The notes below the pieces were generated by a model. It saw only the letters and a program-made list of their open reading frames with translations, had not been told where the DNA came from and searched no databases. A stretch of 64,000 nt of DNA from assembly GCA_000727475.1 (NCBI GenBank), contig KL647301.1, positions 2,864,138 to 2,928,137 on the forward strand, written 5' to 3'. This stretch comes from Sarcocystis neurona. Lineage: Eukaryota; Apicomplexa; Conoidasida; Eucoccidiorida; Sarcocystidae. Numbering within the stretch: position 1 is the stretch's first letter; each line of letters opens with the position of its first letter. The translations under genes were made by a program, and so were the position numbers. Of this stretch, positions 11,881-26,094 are shown piece by piece.

Positions 11881-13790
11881 GCAACGTGGTCACCACGTCA
11901 ATGTATGTCTCTTACGATAAATTCCTGTGCAGACAGTCCCATAGACTAGTTACTGCGTACATGCTAGTGTGTCTTGGGGAAGCAGTGGGAGGAAAACTAG
12001 AAATATACATTTAGAGCTGTGTATACACCTGTTCGTACACACACCTGCACGTGTACTTGTATACGTCTGCGTAGACGGAAGAATCCATACCCACCTGCAA
12101 CACACGCAGTAAACCGTCACTAGAGCAGCTCTCAGAGTGCACGGCTCCGCGTTCCCTTTCGTGATGGGGCTTACAACGTCTCGAATACGTCCGCGTACAG
12201 GTGACTCACGCAGTGTTCGGACACGTTGATGTACTGTTCAAGACGGTGACCATTCACAGGTATGTTACTGGTTGTTTTGTTGAAGTGCTCTGTCATCATG
12301 CATTTGGAAACAGCTGTACCTCAACGACGGTTTGCCTGTTGGCAAAGCACGTCCCCGCCTGCGGAGAGAGGGGTTGCTGCGCGCCACTAGCGGTAAGCAC
12401 GGTGCGAAAAGGACTATCAGGGAAAAGCTACTGGCAGGCAGCCCAAGTACTCCAATATCGAAGCGTTGGTTAACATCTATGGTATAGTGTCACAAGTGTC
12501 CAACAGGGATGCTCGGTTTTTCCCGAGTCGCCGTGACTCTCCAAATACGCTCCTCTGTGGTAGATGCGGGTGCTCCGAGGATGTTAACAGGCATGTGCGG
12601 AGCAAGAAGGTTTATGGATCGGGGTGAGCCGGGCTGAACACGCCACTTAGTTGCAATCTGTGGGCATTCTGGATATCAGAACGCTGCTGTGAAGTCGTTT
12701 TTCTTTTGCTGCCGCTTGCCGCTACATTTTATGCGTAACGTTGCGCTTTAGTGTGTGCAGAGCGTAGAAATACCAGGTATTTTCCCCCACCATGGGGTGT
12801 GGGTACGTAAGCACGCACAAAGGCCTACGTAAAGGAGTAAACAGTACATGTGTTAGCCAGTGTACAACTCGCGGGACCTCGGCTTGGGAAGAAGCCTAGT
12901 GTAGCTGAGCCCGGGAAAAGCAGAGTGGCGGCTTCACATGCTCAGTATGAGAATCGAGAGGACTCTTCTCAAAGTGGGGCATTTTCCAGCTGGAGCGACC
13001 CTCTGCATAGAGCACCCCCTTCGAGGGTTGTCTGAACAGGGCAGATGCGTGTGGCTTAACTTGCGAAATGCTACTTTTGAATGATAGCGTTCATCAGGAG
13101 GACTGCATTTGCCCGCCGGAAATGTTTCTTCCCTGCGTGGCATCAGCCATGTTCGGAGGACCCTACGGTGTGAGGGCGCCGACGCACACAACGTTCAGCC
13201 CGTATAGGGGCGTGATTTATGGCATACGTCTTGCGACATCTAGTTAGATACTCGCAGTGAGATAGGCGGGCGACGTTGCCATTAGCACAACTTTGAGGAA
13301 GGTGTTATGTAAGGGAACGGGGCAAAATGGTATCTTTGCGCAAAGCCGTGGCTGATTTTTCCCGTGCAACCAAGGGAGATATTCAGACGGCCCTGACCTG
13401 TAGCAGATTTTGGAATTTTATCAGGTGTGCACGTTGTTGTCTACCACAGGAGTGCGAAAGAGTGAACGGATCCTTGTGGAAGAGGGGTACTTTCGCTCGT
13501 AACGACTGAGCTCTGCTCTAGCTTCGTACATTGAGCTGAACCGTAAACACCGACTTCTCCTCACCGTCTACGTCTTTTGAGGGAGCATGCAAGAAGAAAT
13601 CTCTGCTGCAACTAGTGAACTGCAGCAGGAAGCTCACTTACACCGAAGAACGCATGCAATTTAAATTACGCGTTACTTGTGTAGGTCTCCAAAAGACGTC
13701 GAGTGAGTAGTCCCGCAATACATCAACGAGTTGCCCCACTACCCTCCTCTGTCCCCTGCTTGCCTCACTACGAGTGGCTGTGCGTCGATG
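11881..13790. other. No supportable gene
   Basis: Repeat-poor sequence between coding-looking blocks. Short open frames exist on both strands, but none has a recognisable motif or a clean set of splice sites. It could be a long intron of the minus-strand gene on either side. Confidence 0.3.
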
Positions 13791-14832
13791 CTAGTTTGTG
13801 GGGCAAGCATTTTCCAGTTTCCGAAACAAATCATAACGGAAGTCAAATGCATTTGGTTGGACTCCCTGACAGTGAGAATCGCAGTCGTTGACAATTGTGA
13901 CTTTTTTGAGTCGGTCTGACCGGTTCCGCCAGAAAAATGCCGTGGCTTTTCGTGTCCGAGCACCACACGCTGTGAAGTCCCAGGACGACCGGTCGTCAGT
14001 CCCACAAATGCTCCTCTCAAACTTGTTCTCGCACTGGAGGGGGTAACTCACACTTTGGTATTGTTCAAAAGCGAGTTTGCCCAGCCACCATATCCTCTGG
14101 CTAGGGCTTCTTCCATCTTTGTCGCCAAGACGGCGGGTTCTCGCACAAGGATTGTCTTGCTCTTCTCGACAACGCTTCAGGTGAAACGCGTTGTGCCAGA
14201 CAGTCAAATCTCTTGGTAAACTCCAACGCAAGAGCCCTCGCAGCATCAGTAACCTTAAATAAGTGTACTGTTTCTGTCAGCTACCGCGGGGGCGGGTATG
14301 CCTTGTAGTCCACGTGTAATTAAAAAGGACGTAGTAGTTCACCGTTGAGGGACAGCGTCTCTCCGGAGTGGAGCTCGACCCTGTGTTCCAGTCTAATCGG
14401 CCGTGCCGCAGGGAGAATCACTCGCCCTACAGCATTCCAGCAGTTCGCCTTCCCGCTCTGGGCGTTGCACAAAATTAGTGAATAACATTCACATCACCTG
14501 TGCTCTGTTGGGGAAAGACGTGATATGTGCCCGCTACAGAGAAAGGTTTGCTCGACTTTTTTATCGTAACAGACTCTTCGAAGAAGGCGCCATCAGTCAT
14601 CAATGTCTTGCAGGGACAAACCGCAAAGACGAGTCCAACTCTGCCGTGTAATATTCCGTTGAAACGAGACAAACGGCCTTTTGCGTTCTACACACGAGTA
14701 AAGATTTACTCTGAAAGACCTCTGCGCAGACACCCAGTTTCCTTGAAGTTCAGCCTCAACTGCCTCAAAGTATTCTTCCTTGGACCCTGGTGATGACAGG
14801 ATAGCATGTAACCAAGCGTTCGTGTGTGTCAA
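13791..14832 (-). CDS. Unidentified multi-exon gene, upstream exons
   Basis: Three coding-looking minus-strand blocks. About 14,832-14,475 contains SPGSKEEYFEAVEAELQGNW and, in the next frame, AVCPCKTLMTDGAFFEES. About 14,180-14,060 contains EKSKTILVREPAVLATKMEE and GYGGWANSLLNNTK, and it sits one frame away from VTDAARALALEFTKRFDCLA immediately upstream; either a short intron or a frameshift separates them. About 14,045-13,795 contains FERSICGTDDRSSWDFTACG and VTIVNDCDSHCQGVQPNAFD. No family recognised. The strand is the same as the blocks at 11.3-11.9 kb, so all may be one gene. Confidence 0.4.
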
Positions 14833-15082
14833 AGGTGTGAACCTGTAGGTTGGACCCCGTGAGAAGCATCACATTAAAATATCACTTGACTGTTTGAGCG
14901 GCGCTGCTCATTGAGCACTGTGGGGCTTCTGGCTTCCAGCGTGCCTTGCGTTCTAGCAGTCAGACAACGTCATGTGCCTTATAGTCCTCTAGGAAGGATT
15001 CAGTTATCGTTGCTTCAACACTTCCTCAACCACGGGTGTGCCGACGAAGCCCGATTCCATAATTCTCCCGTTCGTTGCCAGG

Positions 15083-18000
15083 ATGTTTCCTCCAAAAGTC
15101 AAGAAGTCTGGAGCGCAGTGAGTCTGAGCATTTTGCTGGGCCCATTTCAGCTTTTTCCCTACAGCGGAATTTCGCCGTTACCTGTGTAGCTGCGGCAGTC
15201 GCCACGTATGTTCCGCTGCTTACGCGCGTGTATTTGCTCCTATTTCCGAGTTCACCAAAAAGCCTATCACGTGCACAGTACGGATATTTTGTTTCTTATT
15301 CACGTCCGGAATGCATCTTTACTGAGTTCCAGCTGCTTAGGGGCTCTGCTGCCGTCACCTCGCGGGCGCCAGGACGAGTGTGTTCGGCGCGCTGTTGTGT
15401 ACAGAGTACCTGACGGGCGCATACAATACTTGAGCGACGCAAAGAAGACGGAGCTCTGGGACCTAAAAAGACAATTGGACTCCAGACACCCCACAGTGCT
15501 CATTAAGCAGCTCTACGCAGAGACTCAAGTAAAACCTAAAATTGGTATTTCCCACCGGTTCCAAACTACGGCGTCGCGCCTCGACACACGTGCACGCTTA
15601 GGCAAGACAGTGTCTCTCACCGCCGCGTATACAACTGCGTAGGTCCGTAACTATACATTTGCCTTTGCCCGCTGCAGTCGGCTTGTGCACAGTGCTTCGG
15701 TGCGGAGCAGTGAAGTGATAGAATATTCTTCCACACTGGTCACTGTGTAGGTGAAATACCAGTATTGAGTCTCCCCACCTGCCACGATCACGCGGACTTT
15801 TGCACTAAATTCCTCTCCTCAGCACGACAATTCAGCCTCCTACCCATTAGCTCTCCACTGTAGGTCTGCGTGACGACCCTTGAAAAGTCTTGTTTCCGTG
15901 GGGCATTTTAGAGACGTCTCTACCAACAGTGGAGACGTGAAAATGTATGAATGACCTCGTCTCTTGTTAGGCCGCAACGCTACGCGCACTCGCAGCGTCT
16001 CAGAAACCTTCGCCCGTGCCTCCATCAAGAGAAACCCCAAAAGGACGCCTCACCAATTATCGCACGAAAGCCGCTGTTGACAAAGATTTTACCGCTTCCT
16101 TTGAGGCAACAACTGCTAGGGTCCTGGCAAACGAACAAGCGCACACAACTGGATACAGGGTCAGGAAGACACAGAATTCAATCACATTTGTGTGGTTCTT
16201 TCGTAACTAGATCCCGCAGAAAACTGTGCACGCGCGAGGTTTGTGCTCATGGGGGCAAGTCGTCTTTGGTGGGGCATTAGAGTGTGTTCCGCCTCTGTGC
16301 GGAGTGCACAAGTGGCTTCCCACGCATTCAGACGCCAGAAAACCTGAATCTTGCCTACATAAATATTTTACTTCAGATGCACTGCACGAATGAAAATAGG
16401 AAGACAGCGTGCCCCCTGCACTGCACCTTATACGTGTAATAGCTTAGCAGCACGAATTAAGCTGTAAATGTGTACGACGCGTGCACATGGCGGGCCGTGC
16501 GTGACGGTAGTATAGTTGGCGAAAGGTTACTTTTCTCCATCCGCGACGCAAGGAAGCCTCACTTGGTTGGGTGTGCATGACCCAGATCCGTTCAACGCAG
16601 TCAAGTCCGAAAGAAAATGCACACGAGCGGTAGTTATGACCCTCCGTCAGTCCACATTTATACGTCCGGTACGGGCTATTTATCTCTCTTCAGGCCAAGG
16701 ATGCGAAGGTCCACGATGAAAACTCAAAAGCCGGGCAAACACCTCTAAAGAAGATGCATACTGCGGAACTTCTTGAAGAGTTCAAGGGCATTGATGTGAG
16801 CAGGCACCTTCAGTTTTATCGCCCACAAGAGAGGACTATTAAAAATTGTAACGGTGCAGAGACGGATAGAGCAGAGACTGCCCAAGACGAGGGACGGTGC
16901 CTGGACGAGGGTACGACGGTACCGTGTACTGGGCTATATTATTTATTTGTCCACACCGAGGATGCATATTATCTGAATACGTATGTGTGTATAGAGAGAG
17001 AGCGAGGCAGAGAGAGAGAGACGAGTCCCCTCGAAAGAGAACGTCCATAGCACATCCTCTAAGGCCTAAGTGTGTGTTGTACTTTTCTCTTGTATGGCGG
17101 CCTTCTACCAGTGGGCCAACATCAGCGCTTACAAGGCTTACGAATTCGGGCTCGCCTTGCAAAGGGACCAGGCTGAGGCCCGCGAAAAGCAACAGGCACT
17201 GCTGAGAGATTTAAATAAGCAAATCGATGAGCACGAGTACGTTTTCAGGGCGGGCTCGGGAAAAAACGGCCCTGCCGGCGATGAGGCCGTTCAAAACTTC
17301 TGTGTAACACAACTACGTCTCATCGACGAATGAACAGCCCCTCACTGCGTACAATTTTTGTCACTCAATGCGAGACAAGTTTATACACACGTTTGCTTCG
17401 ATAGGTCCCTGAAAACTTACGGCCACACAGAAGTGTGTCTGTAAAGATGAGGAGCAGAAGAAGCCTACTATAAAGCTAAGCGGTTAGCCCGATGATCACT
17501 AACTTGTTACCATCATGAAATTTTTAGCCCACTGCATGCATTGACTGTACAGGATTGCGAAGCGAAACAGAAGAGATCAAGAACTTGCCTATTTCCAGTT
17601 GATGACGAAGAACCTACAAGAATGGGAGTAAGCAGGGAAGCCACCCTAATCAAGACATCTGGTCTGCTCGTCGAAATGAGGGAAACGAGCGTCTGAGCCG
17701 TCGTTACACGTTTCGTTAAACTAAACGTGCAACAGTTCGCAAGTAGGGGCACATCGTTGGGCGTGCCTAAGAGAAACAGACGCTGAGATGCACAGCAGTG
17801 ACCACGGCGTGCTCGATGAAAAAGTTAAGGTGACCAACTGAACCATCGTGTTTCTCCGTGGTGCTTTAGAAAAACAGGTGGAACGGAATATCTCCTGTTT
17901 CTGTAGGTCTACATCGTTGTTGTAGGGATTTTTGCGGGTTTTCGCTTCCCGCGCCCCAATGGGGCGCATGCAAAAACGATTAAATTTCACTACGTATGTT

Positions 18001-21000
18001 TCACAGGACCAGCGAAAAAGAGAAGATGAAGAAGGCAAAGGAGAAGGTGGAACGTGACAGAGAGCAGATCGAGCAGGCGTTACAGAATAGGGCAATCCAG
18101 AGGGAGGTGCGCGCGGGCGTTGTCCCTGATAACAATACCCACGTGTCTACTTTAACATGTGTGCTCCTTTACATAGACGTGTACTTCGTGTAGATAAACA
18201 ACGAAGCAGGGAACACACAGTTATCTGCACGTGCTCCACCAACCAACTACATGCAACAGAAACGTGTTTATATGGCGTTCCTGCCGTAACGGAGTACGCC
18301 AAAAGAGTCCACCGCGGATTTGGGAGGTGGAATTCAGGAAGAAAAGGACAAGAAGCAGAAGGAAGATAAGCTGCTCATCAAGCGCACAATGAAGGAAGTG
18401 GAAAGAGAAAAGAAGAGAGACCTTCGAGAGAAGCTGAAAAAACGGGAAATGGTCGTAGAAATGATGAAGGTGGGCACAGGGCCTCTCCGTTGGTTTTCAT
18501 ACTGGCGTACCGCATAATTAGACGCGCAATAATGTCTCTACTGTCGTTTGTCTCGACGTTTGTATACGCATCTAAATATGTTTGGAGCCGTCAACGATCC
18601 ATCAACGATCCAGCTACATGCGTGCACGCCCCGGCATATACAAATAAATACTCAAGTTCAGATGGAGCAGTGCACACCTACGTAAGGATACAGCCAGGAT
18701 ATCCTTTCGGCTACAAGCATCCACAAACGCGGGCTCACCACATGCACACGCCCTCACGCGTGTGTGGACGCGGCAATTCCATCGGTTTACACCCCGGTGT
18801 TGATATTACTGCAGTTTCAGACATCCACGGTTACGAGACAAGAATACTTTTGTACCCCTACTTGAACGCAGGCAAGTCAGGAAGAGCAAAGAAAAGCTCA
18901 ACTTCGCGAAGTTGAGGAGAAGAAGCAAGACCTTGTTTTGCTGCAGCAGAGTATCCGACTGGAAGAGGAAGCCGAAGCCCGTCGCATCGTAGAGCGACAA
19001 CAGCAAATAGATGCGCATCAAAGTCGCGCCGACCGAATTGCAGAAGCACTCAAGGATGACAAGGTTATTCTGCCCGCTCCACCACTTCCACGTCTGCACG
19101 TCCAAATCAGGCGGCAGACGTGATTACATCTGCATTAATGCGCGCGGCGCTGCACGTCTTTGGGCTGGGCTGCTTGTAGAAAGCAGTGTGTATAGCCTAG
19201 TATTGGATTCTGCAGTTGTGAGACTTTCGTTCGCTCGCTTTCACGTTGCCACATAGGATTGGCTTTACAACTCGTCTCCAACCGGGTACTTGTTTGAAAC
19301 TTATACTCGTGTACCGCATGGATAATTCTTTGGGGACCACGGGATGACTGCACACATCAAGTTGACGATACACATGTTTTCGCCTTTACGTATACGTCAG
19401 GGTCTCGGTCTGTCGTTCTACACCCTTGTACTACGAATCTGCTTGTACGCGTAGACCTATATTTAGTTGGCGATATAAGCACTCGTGTATGTGTGCCTTC
19501 GGTGTAGATCTGCTTGAACTAAATACATGTGTATTTAGTTGGCGATATAAGCATGCGTGCCTTCGTTGTAGATCGAGACAGAATTATTTAGACATATGTC
19601 GCTGCATTTGTTGTTAATTACTCGTTAAGGAATGCCTGTGTGGCTGTGGAGAAGTGAGCTCCTCCAGGAAGGCCAAGCATCCCATTCTGTTGGTCTCGCA
19701 GTGCCTGACTCACAGGTTGAAAGAGCGACGAGGAATGCGATTGCCAGGCATGAAAGGGACCAGGCAGAACTTGACAGAAAAACCCTCGCAATGCAGATGG
19801 AAAAAGTGGAGGTACGCCCATTCACGACGATTTGGAGATCAAGAAAGTGGTGGTGTTAACGCGACCTTCGACTCGAGTCCAAGAACACGACTTACCTGAG
19901 TACTGTGAGGAAGTGACTTAGCACGTAGAACCCTGCCACCGTCCTGTAGGTCCTCTGACTAGTCAGCTACTGTCTTTGGGATAACGTGAGGCCGTCTGAA
20001 GTATTATGCCACCTTATCCTCGACTTTTATGCACGAAGGATTCTACCATGTGTAACACCTACACGGTTGTGTAAGTGCATGCCTTGGAGTGGTTCACGCG
20101 TGCTTCACAAGCAGAGCGAAATTTCAGCAGCTAACGCTCGCCTCCAAGCTGTTGTATCAGCTTGCAAGAGCTAAGCGCCAGGTGACGCTGCGTTTAACAT
20201 GTCAAGGGTTCTGTAATAGTATGTGCCTACTTTGAAGCAAAGCCACGAGTCCAGAGCTCCCGTGTTCAGTCGTGGAATCAGGTGGCGGCGCGCGGCTTCT
20301 ATCTACAACATCTGTAGTGACGAAACCGATTTTGCTTATATTGATGTTATGCGTGATGGTGCCTGACCCGAAGTGGCACAGAGACGCTGCGGGGAAGTTT
20401 TAGTAGTGCTCGTGTGATGCACGGTCCCGTAATATCTTGTGTGTCTTTTGGAGCGATTGAAAGAGTTATAGAGCAGTACAGGTAGATTCTGACCCCTCAT
20501 GGGAACGACTAAAGCAGACCGTTCAAAGGGCTACACATTTGCGACTGCGAGCGCGTAAATACAAAGCACAATACTAGAGGAGACATATCTGGCCTTCTGC
20601 GTAGCATTTCCGGTGCTTTTTCTGCTGGTAGGCAGTTAAGCAGAATGCCGCTTACCTGCAACTACAGGCCGCGGAAAAACAAGCCAGAAAGAAGGCGGAA
20701 GCCCAAGAACGCAGGAAACTGCAGATGGAGCAAGAAAGTGACGCTGCTGTACGCAAGGATACGAATTTTTCGAAAAGGCACAAAGCTGTGGAGTTATCCG
20801 CACAAAGTCTGCGGCCTTGTTGCGCCTGCCGGTCACGTTTGCCAAAACGTATTCACAGCATAACTGTTTCTGGTGTCAGTCGGAGATGCAGATGGATGTG
20901 GAGTGGTACTAACTTGGATGGAGGAACTGGGGGTCCCTCCCAGACCACTGATTCTAGTTTGCGACACGGTTCCGTACCTCTTCTTCTGCGACGCTTAACA

Positions 21001-22067
21001 TACACGTACACTACATCCGTGCTTAGTTCTGTGCAAATGTGTTGCATCGTTCACCCACAAGCTTGAAAGTGCCACCCAGTATCCTTTCCCACTTACTGGA
21101 AGGCGACAGATGTGCGTAGATAGTTTCTTCCGTAACTAGACCGTGAATGCATCTCCATGTGTTTGTTGGTGAGGCGCATTGAATGCCGATTCTATACATG
21201 GTTTCTGCCTCAAACTCGTTCCATCTTCAGATGAACTGTGTCACTTACACGTACGTAAGGAGGAAAAATGTGCAGCCACGCACTCTAGGGCCTTTTCCAC
21301 TCTCCATGACTTATCAAATTAGAATCCTACTTGATTTTGACATTTCTGTGTAACGCCTCCTTTACGATAGGCTCGTGAATTGTCGCGCAGGCGTATTTCC
21401 TAATGCTGGAACAGAAGGAGCGTCAAAAAAGAGCCGAGAATCTAAAGCAGCAAGAACTTCTACTTCAGCAAATCGAGGAACAGAAAAGGCGGACTGACTT
21501 ATGCGTGAGTAGCACACGCATCAGCGCCCCCACGTACACTACGTCAACTTGCTGACGCATTTGCGTAAGCACGCATGTTCACGTTATCTCCACACACACT
21601 CGCGCCAGCATCTTCACACGAGCTGGACTTTCCAAAGTATATAGGAGAGTCCGCTCTATAACATGCACGCCTTGCAAAAAAATTCGTCTCGTACTCTCTC
21701 ACTGTCTCCCTAAGTACATAGCTGTGTGTGTAGGTATGTGTATATTGCAGTGACAGGTGTTCACATTTATATATATATATATATATATACAAAAGGTACG
21801 TGTAGACCTCTTTGCGCACGCACTCGCATGGGTGGCGACTTCGTGCATACGCTGAAGTGGGTAAGGTCATCTGGTCGGGACCGACTCTGACACACAGGTG
21901 TGATGCTATTGGAATACACTGTGGACGCTACGCAGGTAAGCGCCACAGAATTGAAGATGAACAGAAGTCTGTTGACGAACGTGAAGGCCTTCAAAGAACA
22001 ACAGCAGCAACAGCGACCCCCTAATCGGGCTCTCGACAACTATGGTTCCGAGGAGGAACGCGACTAG
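15083..22067 (+). CDS. Coiled-coil protein, about 540 residues, 14 exons
   Basis: Exons: 15083-15117, 15333-15528, 15971-16159, 16694-16795, 17112-17236, 17553-17627, 18007-18106, 18338-18469, 18872-19063, 19716-19811, 20128-20181 (weakest), 20668-20748, 21391-21504, 21936-22067. The total is 1,623 nt including the stop; all phases close. It starts MFPPKVKKSGA and ends with a TAG at 22,065. The N-terminal quarter is non-coiled (VVYRVPDGRIQYLSDAKK). From about residue 160 on it is nearly continuous Glu/Lys/Arg/Gln-rich helix, e.g. KKAKEKVERDREQIEQAL and LKQQELLLQQIEEQKRR; a Q5 run lies near the end. Length and composition resemble trichohyalin/plectin-homology (TPH) axonemal proteins such as CFAP45 or MNS1 relatives, which would fit a role in the male-gamete flagellum, but no diagnostic motif proves it. 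It could equally be a cytoskeletal coiled coil of the pellicle. Most introns are phase 0. Confidence 0.8.
21767..21790. repeat. (TA)n microsatellite
   Basis: About 12 uninterrupted AT/TA units inside the last intron of the coiled-coil gene. It is one of the few simple repeats in the left, repeat-poor block. Confidence 0.9.
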
Positions 22068-24000
22068 AGCCAACTTCGCAGGCGCACTGCTGCAGCACAT
22101 ATTGTTCTCCAACTCAAGAGGCAACTGTACATTGAGACACACAAAAACGCTCGTAAATGTACGCCACATCCGCGCATCTAGCTTAAAATATAAGGCGCTC
22201 AGGCTCCCTTGGACTGCAGCGAGGCCTGTGCTACACTTCTTTCTATTTTTGTATCGTAAAAAGGCAACACTCTGCGAACTCTGTATGCTGCTTTAGTATA
22301 CGGTGAGGTTGACAGGTTCCCGCAGCCATTTACTACTGGATTAGTAAGTCGATATTAGGAATCTACTATGTCCGTAGAATGTTCATTATTACCTGGAAGG
22401 TTTATCGCAATGTCAACTATCTTTTGCGTTAGTCCGTACTTTGTTGTTTCCCTTCAAGTGCTGGCAGCACCCATATCGTCGTGAGTTAGGTCACCTCCGA
22501 CGAAAACATACGTTACACAAGCGGAGTTTGCTAATGGAAATGCGTAGTAAACGCACTTCTACAAAAACGGCGCCGGCAACGTACTTAGAACCCGTGATTC
22601 AAAAAATCCTGTATCAGACCCTATTGAAGAGGCTGTACACGTGGAACGAAGCGCGCAACCTGTGCAGACCGAACTGCGTGGTGTGCAGGAATTTGACGGC
22701 GTTTTTCTCTGAAGGCTGGCGACTGCAGCCCATCGTACGAGCGTGGCACAGGAGAGGGCACAGCATATAAGTGGTAGAATAGAAAGCAGCGCAGGAATGA
22801 TTGCATGCGACCTGACGCATGCCAGTGAGGTGGAAGACATTTTAAAGTCGCGGGCAGTAAAAACATGGAAAGTGCACCACCGGGTTCGCAACACGACGCC
22901 AGCACGCACGCTTCAAATTGTCGTTCGTACGAAGAACCAGTGCAGTTCCTACTCAGTTCAACACAAAGGCACTAACACTAAACCAGATATATACTGTTTG
23001 TAAAGCACTGGAGATCGTGATACAATTCGACCCTAAGATGTACCTTCCTTCCAGGGTGGTGAATATCCGGATAAAACCCCATTTCCAGTGTGGATAAGAC
23101 CGAAAATTTGCGATCGCTTATTTGGCAAGTACATACTCAGAACCTGAAGTAGGCCGTTTCATGAGTGTGACTCTGACAGAGGGATATACACGCAGCTGCA
23201 GCGTGCGCGTACATGACACTTTGCTGTGGTAATGCACTGATCACACCGGAGCACTTGTAAGATGGAACGCAGCGCAGCCTCGCCAGCAATGCAAAGGGAC
23301 ATCTGCAGAGATGAACCCGAGTTGATACAAGCACGCTGGTGCAAGCACCTAATTGTGAAAAAGTCACCGAATAATGAATGCGTTTCAACCCGGCTCGAGG
23401 AGCAGACTGACGTGGCGCCGCACCGAACCGCGGAGCAAGACAGACACAAGGAGTTGGAACACGATCTAAGGGGATACTTTGCTCAGGCGCATGACATAGT
23501 ATTAGGCAGAATTTGTGAATCAGGGAGACACCTGCAGCATTTCACTGGACACCGCCAAAGGTGACACGCATATTTTCGGAATACTCTGTGAGCACAGGAC
23601 GGCCAGTGGAGTACTTTCCCCAAGGCGCTGTAGCTTCAAAGGGAATTGTCTGGCGCAGGTGCAAAATGGTACGGGAGGGAGGTGGTGTGACTTCCCCCGC
23701 CGCCCTCTCGACCCGGTGCGGCACACAACGATTCGTCAGCGGCACAGATCAAAGACAATTCTTCAGTGTTAGTGCTGCATGTGAACCGTCGCTGCGACTA
23801 CCGCGATTTTTTGAATGCGAGATGGCTGTAGATATACGCAGCTTGCGGACGCGGGTTTCCAGTGGCAGTTGCCTGCTCTGGTGTGTCTTGCTGTGGTGTG
23901 TCGGAAGGCGACCGTCATTGTACAAATCTCCGATCCGCACTCGGGAGATATTCGTTCGACTGTGAACTGAGGACTCTTAATACAGACATGCACATGGCAC
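22068..24000 (+). CDS. Possible exons of an unidentified plus-strand gene
   Basis: Downstream of the coiled-coil stop there are three short blocks with protein-like composition on the plus strand: around 22,575-22,700 (DPIEEAVHVERSAQPVQTEL), around 22,745-22,860 (RAQHISGRIESSAGMIACDL then EVEDILKSRAVKTW) and around 23,505-23,770 (two competing frames, one with IFSEYSVSTGRPVEYFPQGA). Splice sites are not resolved and no family is recognised. The blocks may belong to one gene or be chance open frames. Confidence 0.25.
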
Positions 24001-26094
24001 GTGCGAGCAAGTTTGGTGTTACGCTGACAAGCTTCAATGTAGAAGACATATCCATTAGACGTCCTCGAAATTACTAGTTTTGCGAGGTACTCTCTGCGTG
24101 AAGGGCACTTGGCTGGCAGTCAGATCTGTTCGTCTGCTGCCCCCACAGGCACGCCTCGTGCGTTCACACGCATTACGTAATCTATCTATTTTGTCACTGC
24201 AGCCTACAGTCTCTGTATGTGTACAGCGGACGTTTGCTGAGCGCTTGTGACGTTGCACGTCGCGATTAATATAATCCCACATTGTCTGCGTGTTGAGGAG
24301 GGGAGTAAAGTAGCCATACTAGGTGAAATACAGCAGAGCGGTTGCCAGACACCATCTGCGAGGCAAACCGTCATTTTCGATACCGCGTACGCCCATTCAC
24401 GACTTGGTCCATGTAAAAACACCCCAAAGAAACCCCGCAATTCCGCATGCAGTTAATATCCCGCCTCTGAATCAAGTAGAGGCCAAGTATCAGAGAGCAC
24501 ACTAACAGGTGAGTGCTCTGATCATCTACTGTATACTTTTCTACGTAAAGCGGTGATAGACACATCCCACTACCGATACGTGTGTCGCACTTTTTTATCA
24601 GGTTACACGCGCTAGAGATATGAGTCGCCACATGGCGGGACGCCTACGTGCAAAACTACCTTCACCTTATGTGTGACTTCGACATACGTTGGCATCAGAT
24701 GCGCACGTTTGTGTTCACCGTTGCTGAAGCTACCTCACAGTCTACTGCACCAATTCTAACGTTCCCAAACTACACGTGGTTCCGTCGACTCTCTCTTTAC
24801 CGTCACTTCGTGTGTACGTATACATGCATACATATCGATAACCATTAACAACTACGGGGCGTGTCATGCCGTGACTAGCACGTGAATACGGAATGAATTA
24901 CACGTCCGTGCGTATATTGATCAGAAAACGTGTAGCAATGTGCTTGCACAAAGGCATAAAGTTCGGGCACGCGACGCTGCGTTCCACGCGTGGTAATCGC
25001 TCTAACGCTTAATTTCCAGGATAGCTGCGGAATCCATAGGTCAGCACGCAGATAAAACCTACGTACAAACTCACGCACACTGTACACGCATATGTACCCA
25101 CCTGACTAACTAGACCGAAGTTAGAGCACCGCAGTGCATGCATATGTAAACTTATTCCCTCTATTGACTGCGGTGCACCCCACCTACTCGGAATCAGCTA
25201 CAGAATCAGTAACACATATAAGAACGCCCAAAGGAAGAAAAAAACACGCACACACAGGAAGACACAAATATACATATGTATATACGCCCACACAAGAAGA
25301 AACATATCTTCGGAAAGTCTACACCACGGCGCACCTACAAAATAAACCACGCCTCTCTTCACAGTACTGCAGCGCAGCATGACTGCCCTGTATATAGTGT
25401 GTTTGATAGTCTCCTTCAGTGTCGTGGTGTGACAATGCTTCACAAAAGCCGTTTCATATTGCTACACCACGTCGACATGAACTAACACTACCGTGACGTT
25501 TCTGTAGCGTCCTTGTACGAGACTGCTTACACGGACCGACGTGTGCCGTAGCAGAACGCTCCAGATGCACAGGGACACGATCCTCAACGGCACAGCTGTG
25601 CGCGGTACACCTGCAGTTGTGGCTACACCAGGTTGCAGCTAAAGACTGTACCAGTGTTGTACCCAAGTCATATTCAAAAAGCAGCTCAGCGTGTCGCAGG
25701 TCCACTGCATCCGTGTGACACCAGGGTAGCCTATAAAATGTAAGTGTCCTGCAACAGATGAAGAGGTGGCTGCAGTGGCAGCAGCAGCAACCACGAGGGT
25801 GCTGCAGAAGCAATTCGCAGCAAACTGCAGATGCGACCCGTACGGCACAAATCGGCTTGTACTGAAGCAGCACCCACCACAAAGCCGCAGCTGAAGCCAC
25901 GTATTACTACAGCTGCCCCCCCGTCCGTACGACTGTGCCCTCGCAGAAGCGCGGCACCGTCCCACCCAGTCCTCTAACACTATCCCACGCGTAGAGCTGC
26001 AACGTACCCGGCATGTGCGCGGGTACACACGCACTTACGTTCGCACACATACTGATGAACATAGGTCCCACTCCAGCAGCACCCGAGAATGTAT
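24001..26094. other. No supportable gene; transition into repeat-rich DNA
   Basis: From 24.0 to 25.7 kb I see only short unsupported frames. From about 25.7 kb GCAGCA/CTGCTG triplets become common, marking the border of the repeat-rich block. The 3' UTR of the PIP-box gene ends somewhere here. Confidence 0.4.
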
